A DNA stretch of 56,397 nucleotides from an uncultured Bacteroidota bacterium (GTDB lineage Bacteria > Bacteroidota > Bacteroidia > Flavobacteriales > Flavobacteriaceae). Every line of letters begins with the position of its first letter. The stretch's first letter is position 1. The notes below the pieces were generated by a model that did not search any database, was not told the origin of the DNA, and was given only the letters and a program-made list of their open reading frames with translations. Positions 56,264 to 56,397 of this stretch are shown one piece after another. The DNA lies in the NCBI GenBank assembly GCA_902523665.1, contig CABZAD010000008.1:1-56397 (forward strand), given 5' to 3'. Both the position numbers and the translations under genes were made by a program.

Positions 56264-56397
56264 CTACTTCCAACCCCCTGCATCAAATATACGAATTGCA
56301 TCACTTCTTTTAGAGCCTAACATGTTTAAATCAAGAGGGTCCTTTCTAAATTTTCCCCACTCTTTTACTATATCATTTGGCTCGATATTTGGTTTTA
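56264..56397 (-). CDS. Iron(III) ABC transporter substrate-binding protein, C-terminal part
   Basis: The gene enters from the right edge; 44 or so codons are visible, ending at a TAG (56264-56266). The C-terminus contains VKEWGKFRKDPLDLNMLG and ends SDAIRIFDAGGWK, which matches the tail of Fe3+-binding proteins of the FbpA/FutA type (alternating helix, then a terminal GW(K/N)). It lies 19 bases before the permease start, completing an importer operon. With only the tail seen, metal-ligand residues cannot be checked. Confidence 0.7.
   Translation of the reverse strand, partial: KPNIEPNDIVKEWGKFRKDPLDLNMLGSKRSDAIRIFDAGGWK

Noticed and set aside
1-56397. Search by eye for CRISPR arrays, insertion sequences, prophage, integrases, toxin-antitoxin pairs and defence genes
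   Set aside because: None seen; all large frames match housekeeping, envelope, transport or respiratory families.

Overview
The window looks like an AT-rich (roughly one-third G+C by eye) chromosomal segment of a marine-type, probably streamlined member of the Bacteroidota, most likely class Flavobacteriia. The grounds are an alternative complex III (ActABCDEF) joined to an aa3-type oxidase, a MacB-type transporter split into one ATPase and two permeases, DUF2141, DUF2723 and DUF420 family proteins, a Bacteroidota-style TonB protein, TAnnTTTG promoter boxes in place of an E. coli -10, and few Shine-Dalgarno sequences. Names come from reading the translations and recalling families; no database was searched.

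Left arm (1-10.2 kb). The 3' end of uppS runs into bamA and ompH (envelope biogenesis). Facing them is a minus-strand operon that reads ABC ATPase, two MacB-type permeases, MacA-like adaptor, TolC-like outer-membrane protein and tsaB. A DUF2141 protein precedes the next block.

Respiratory block (10.2-31.4 kb, all minus strand). Transcription starts in front of actA and passes through actA-B-C-D-E-F, coxB and coxA. Next come ruvB, a malic enzyme, ruvA, gcvH and tonB. Then come ctaB, two subunit III genes, subunit IV, a cysteine-free thioredoxin-like protein, SCO1, DUF420 and a small membrane protein. Together they encode a quinol-to-oxygen chain with its haem and copper assembly factors, with DNA-repair and metabolic genes nested inside.

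Middle (31.6-37.2 kb). A SPOR-domain protein converges on infB, which follows nusA. A tRNA-Gln gene and an intrinsic terminator stand immediately upstream of nusA, where rimP is usually found. A sterol-desaturase family membrane enzyme follows.

Right arm (37.3-56.4 kb). In order: a large BNR/sortilin-type secreted protein, a DUF2723 membrane glycosyltransferase-like protein, a small unknown protein, a redox-dead thioredoxin-like protein, a small outer-membrane barrel candidate paired with a PiT phosphate transporter, class Ia ribonucleotide reductase (nrdA, nrdB), dCMP deaminase, a bacilliredoxin, an NtrY-like histidine kinase, a 40-residue CxxC/CxxH protein and an iron(III)-type ABC importer cut by the window edge.

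I found no insertion sequence, prophage, CRISPR array, rRNA or obvious defence system; this is core genome. The best leads are regulatory and small: a terminator in the nusA leader, the 40-residue putative metal-binding protein, a barrel-plus-PiT gene pair, and His-rich additions to the ACIII/oxidase subunits.
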